DNA of 8,956 nucleotides from Bdellovibrionales bacterium (GTDB lineage Bacteria > Bdellovibrionota > Bdellovibrionia > Bdellovibrionales > UBA1609): contig JAGRAA010000207.1 in the NCBI GenBank assembly GCA_020435185.1, positions 1 through 8,956 of the forward strand, given 5' to 3'. Under the pieces are notes generated by a model, which was not told the DNA's origin, did not search any database, and saw only the letters and a list, made by a program, of their open reading frames with translations. A program made the position numbers and the translations under genes. This document shows, piece after piece, positions 7,377 through 8,956 of the stretch. Every line of letters begins with the position of its first letter. Within the stretch, counting starts at the first letter, position 1.

Positions 7377-7604
7377 ATGGGAGCTATTAAAAAATCGGCC
7401 AATATAAGTAACGATATCGCTCAAATGGTGGATAACTTTATTAAAGTAAATCCAGGTGTGAGCTTCACCCTTATCGTCAACCAGGCCCTTAAGGAGTGGC
7501 TTAAAAACCCGTCTGTCGAACTCAATAGAACTCCTGCGACTAATGAAGATGTGGATCAGTTTCTTCGCGACAACAGTGAACTTATGGATGATCTTGCCAA
7601 ATAA
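7377..7604 (+). CDS. ribbon-helix-helix (CopG-like) DNA-binding protein, antitoxin-like
   Basis: This 75-residue protein has a short N-terminal strand (KKSANIS, 5-11), a helix 'NDIAQMVDNFIKVNP' and a second helix starting at the GVSFTLIVNQALKEWL segment (27-42), the layout of MetJ/Arc/CopG dimers. An acidic C-terminal tail, VDQFLRDNSELMDDL, could be a partner-binding segment as in many type II antitoxins. The start follows GTGAGGTGA. It is convergent with the Doc-like gene, with only one base between the stops, rather than upstream of a toxin in one operon, so pairing is uncertain. An alternative role is a stand-alone regulator of nearby genes. Confidence 0.72.
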   Translation: MGAIKKSANISNDIAQMVDNFIKVNPGVSFTLIVNQALKEWLKNPSVELNRTPATNEDVDQFLRDNSELMDDLAK

Positions 7605-7605
7605 T

Positions 7606-8052
7606 TTATGAACGCAGTTGAGTATGGTTTAGAACAAAACGTATCGCATCTTTTTCTGTGTATCTTCGAGGAGCCAACGGGTCCGTGGGATCAGCAGCAA
7701 AACCCCACATCAAGTCACTCATTTCCTCTTTTGTAAATTTCAAAACATAGCCGTTGTTAAACAGAAAAAAATAACTGGAAACAACGGCGGTTCTTTTATT
7801 GCCCTCTAAAAAAAATTGACCCTCTGCTAATCTAAATAACATTAATCCTGCCATTTTTTCGATGGGCCAGTTCATATAACCTTGATCAAACCCACGATAA
7901 AAAATCCCCCCTAAACATCCCTCAAGCTTGTTTTTGTCCCCTATGGCATGCTGTTGTTGACATTTTGGGTCTTTGCGATGGGCATCGGCAATCACTTTCT
8001 TGTTAAAATTGATGACCTGCTCGATGGTCATTTCGATTAGTGGAAACTCCAT
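7606..8052 (-). CDS. Fic/Doc-like protein with catalytic His replaced by Gln
   Basis: This 148-residue protein matches the Doc (death-on-curing) type of Fic domain. It has an N-terminal 'IEQVINFNKKVI' helix, a central region around 'EGCLGGIFYRGF' and the core QFFLEGNKRTAVVSSYFFLFNNG (79-101, shown here only as landmarks), followed by a short C-terminal helical region. Active Doc and Fic proteins transfer phosphate or AMP using an HxFx(D/E)xN(K/G)R motif. Here the His position is Gln (Q79, codon CAA read from 7818-7816), while F81, E83, G84, N85, K86 and R87 are kept. The protein may therefore be inactive, altered in chemistry, or act by binding. The start at 8052 follows AGGAG nine bases upstream. 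It may be a toxin partner of the convergent ribbon-helix-helix protein, though the arrangement is atypical. Confidence 0.85.
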   Translation of the reverse strand: MEFPLIEMTIEQVINFNKKVIADAHRKDPKCQQQHAIGDKNKLEGCLGGIFYRGFDQGYMNWPIEKMAGLMLFRLAEGQFFLEGNKRTAVVSSYFFLFNNGYVLKFTKEEMSDLMWGFAADPTDPLAPRRYTEKDAIRFVLNHTQLRS

Positions 8053-8107
8053 CTTTGCATTCTCCTAAAATACTCACCAAAAGTCACCTAATAGTACCAC
8101 AAAAATT

Positions 8108-8124
8108 GAGGTTTAAATTACCTC
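8108..8124. promoter_or_regulatory. palindromic activator site (site C)
   Basis: GAGGT-TTAAATT-ACCTC has the same perfect 5-bp arms and 7-bp spacer as sites A, B and D. It is centred about 164 bp upstream of the predicted start of the rightward sigma-54-like promoter and about 55 bp upstream of the Doc-like gene on the other strand, so it could also affect that gene. Confidence 0.72.
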
Positions 8125-8161
8125 TTATCAAATTAGAAAAATCAATCGCTTAAAAATCATT

Positions 8162-8178
8162 GAGGTAGGAATTACCTC
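8162..8178. promoter_or_regulatory. palindromic activator site (site D)
   Basis: GAGGT-AGGAATT-ACCTC is the fourth copy with the 7-bp spacer; its arms extend to GAGGTA/TACCTC if the inner A and T are included. It lies 54 bp, about five helical turns, from site C, placing both on one face of the DNA. It is centred about 110 bp upstream of the predicted start at about 8280. Confidence 0.75.
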
Positions 8179-8253
8179 TAAAAAAATTTCTGACCATTTA
8201 TAGAAAATCAAAAATCACAAGACATATCTACAATTTAAGAAAAATTCTGGTTT

Positions 8254-8269
8254 TGGTGTTCATCCTGCA
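8254..8269 (+). promoter_or_regulatory. sigma-54-like promoter of the small-gene operon
   Basis: TGGTGT-N5-CTGCA keeps the invariant GG (8255-8256) and GC (8267-8268) with N10 spacing, and has TTTTGG and TGCA context, but matches the -24 box less well than the other two promoters. The predicted start is near 8280, 31 bases before the first ATG at 8311. Two activator palindromes lie upstream at enhancer distance, which strengthens the call. Confidence 0.65.
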
Positions 8270-8310
8270 CATATCCCTACACAGAGACTTTTAACAGCGG
8301 AGGAAGTCGA

Positions 8311-8457
8311 ATGAAAAATAAACCAATAGCAAAGGAAAGTGTTCTACATATTTTTTTTCAATTCAGTTCTTCTTTTTTAAATTTTATTTTTTGCAATCAT
8401 CCTGTTGATGAGCGCATCCAACAAATTCGTAACAAGTATTACTGGAATCAATTTTAA
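8311..8457 (+). CDS. small ORF of 48 residues, possibly frameshifted
   Basis: A strong ribosome site, GGAGGAAG at 8299-8306, sits seven bases ahead of an ATG right after the predicted sigma-54 start, so something is probably translated here. The reading frame gives 48 residues: a basic N terminus (MKNKPIAKES) and a Phe/Ser-rich segment interrupted by polar residues, ending in KYYWNQF. After a T-run at about 8388-8392, the +1 frame encodes a cleaner hydrophobic stretch (ILFFAIILLMSAS) and stays open to 8479, one base before the next ATG. Skipping one base in the T-run would give a 55-residue protein with a signal-peptide or membrane-anchor look. It may be a true short protein, a sequencing error, a decayed gene or a slippage site. 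I recognise no family. Confidence 0.4.
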   Translation: MKNKPIAKESVLHIFFQFSSSFLNFIFCNHPVDERIQQIRNKYYWNQF

Positions 8458-8480
8458 CGAAAAACAAAAGGAGAATTAAA

Positions 8481-8636
8481 ATGCAGTATTCAGACCTTAT
8501 CGAAGTTGCCGATGACTTCCAACAATGGAAAGACTTACTTTCGGCAAACGAAATCAAAAATAATGATGAACTTGCAGATCTTCTAGATGCATTCGAGCAA
8601 CTTCTTACCAATCAACTTGGAGGTGACTATGTATAA
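8481..8636 (+). CDS. small acidic protein, unknown function
   Basis: This 51-residue acidic protein (MQYSDLIEVADDFQQWKDLL at the start) looks helical throughout and has no cysteine, signal or membrane segment. AAAAGGAG at 8466-8473 lies seven bases before the ATG. Its end overlaps the next start by 8 bases (ATGTATAA), and that next gene's ribosome site lies inside it, so the two are translationally coupled. I recognise no family. The coupling, good ribosome site and codon pattern make it a likely real gene in the sigma-54-controlled train. Confidence 0.65.
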   Translation: MQYSDLIEVADDFQQWKDLLSANEIKNNDELADLLDAFEQLLTNQLGGDYV

Positions 8637-8886
8637 CCAAATGACTTATGTCCTTCCTAATTCATGGGAAGTCATTCACGACGAAATTAAAGACCGTTTA
8701 GAGCAAATATTTTCTCTCATTTCAAAAGAAGAATTGGAATCCAATAAAGATTTAAAGGAAAAAACTGAAGAAATTCTTTTAACATTGGATTCTGGGCCTA
8801 GAACATCAAACCCTAATGAAGAACAAGATCTAAATACATTCCTGGAGGTACTCGGTGAAATCAATAAAAAATACAAATATCGATAA
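8629..8886 (+). CDS. small charged helical protein, unknown function
   Basis: This 85-residue protein begins MYNQMTYVLPNSWEVIHDEI. It is rich in Glu, Lys and Leu and likely alpha-helical, with a short Gly-Pro-rich linker (LDSGPRTSNPNEEQ) before a last helix. No signal peptide, membrane segment or cysteine is seen. The ATG at 8629 is preferred over an in-frame ATG at 8587 because GGAGGTG lies just upstream at 8619-8625; the longer form would run through the preceding gene. Its 3' end overlaps the start of the next gene in another frame by 32 bases. I recognise no family. Confidence 0.7.
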   Translation: MYNQMTYVLPNSWEVIHDEIKDRLEQIFSLISKEELESNKDLKEKTEEILLTLDSGPRTSNPNEEQDLNTFLEVLGEINKKYKYR

Positions 8887-8956
8887 AAAACTAATTTTAT
8901 TAGTAGGTGTGTTGTCATTGGCATTGTTCACTCCTGAAATTTCACAAGCCAGTGTT
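8855..8956 (+). CDS. N terminus of an exported protein (partial, runs off the window)
   Basis: A GTG at 8855, preceded by GGAGG at 8844-8848 with six-base spacing, opens a frame that stays open for 34 codons to the window edge. The peptide has a long basic N region (VKSIKNTNIDKK), a hydrophobic core (LILLVGVLSLALF) and an SQA-like signal-peptidase-I site, so the protein is probably exported. Prepilin-like VirB2/TrbC proteins of type IV secretion systems have signals of this kind and are often near the start of such operons, but the mature sequence is missing and the identity is open. Confidence 0.65.
   Translation, partial: MKSIKNTNIDKKLILLVGVLSLALFTPEISQASV

Noticed and set aside
8384..8611. 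Minus-strand 75-residue ORF
   Set aside because: It is opposite the small-gene train, where plus-strand ribosome sites and gene couplings are consistent; its Ser-rich composition looks like a shadow.
8676..8924. Minus-strand 82-residue ORF
   Set aside because: It is opposite the 85-residue gene and the exported-protein start, with no independent support.
8855..8956. Naming the truncated exported protein a VirB2/TrbC pilin
   Set aside because: Only the signal peptide is present; many exported proteins would look the same, so this is left as a hypothesis.

Overview
The window is AT-rich and gene-dense and holds ten complete protein genes plus one cut by the right edge. Overlapping genes, purine-rich ribosome binding sites, a sigma-54 activator and a hybrid histidine kinase indicate a Gram-negative bacterium. 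The style resembles Bdellovibrio-like or other delta-proteobacterial-type genomes, but this placement is a weak inference with no marker gene behind it. No tRNA, rRNA, CRISPR array or transposase is visible.

Layout. (1) 74-571, minus strand: an NTF2/SnoaL-like protein. (2) 572-1070: a divergent regulatory region with a consensus sigma-54 promoter facing left, a good sigma-54 promoter facing right, and palindromic GAGGT-N7-ACCTC sites. (3) 1071-7240, plus strand: a five-gene operon with every junction overlapping or nearly so. It encodes a REC-AAA+-Fis sigma-54 activator, a small secreted protein ending in a Cys-x-x-Cys tail, a family-5 (peptide-type) solute-binding protein with no transporter beside it, a cytoplasmic HExxH protein resembling RiPP-associated 'mod_HExxH' proteins, and a membrane hybrid histidine kinase with a C-terminal receiver. 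(4) 7377-8052: a ribbon-helix-helix protein convergent with a Fic/Doc-like protein whose motif carries Gln in place of the catalytic His. (5) 8053-8310: a second regulatory region with two more GAGGT-N7-ACCTC sites and a sigma-54-like promoter. (6) 8311-8956: a train of small tightly packed genes ending in the start of an exported protein that runs off the window.

How it may work together. The same 17-bp palindrome with an invariant 7-bp spacer occurs about 110-165 bp upstream of all three candidate sigma-54 promoters, and I found no further copy. This is the spacing expected for enhancer sites of a sigma-54 activator, and the window encodes one. The simplest model is that the kinase, perhaps aided by the solute-binding protein and the small secreted protein, controls the activator. 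The activator would then switch on its own operon, the NTF2-like gene and the right-hand small-gene operon. That wiring, and the idea that the small protein is a (possibly modified) signal or substrate, are inference. The domains, overlaps and DNA sites are read directly from the sequence.
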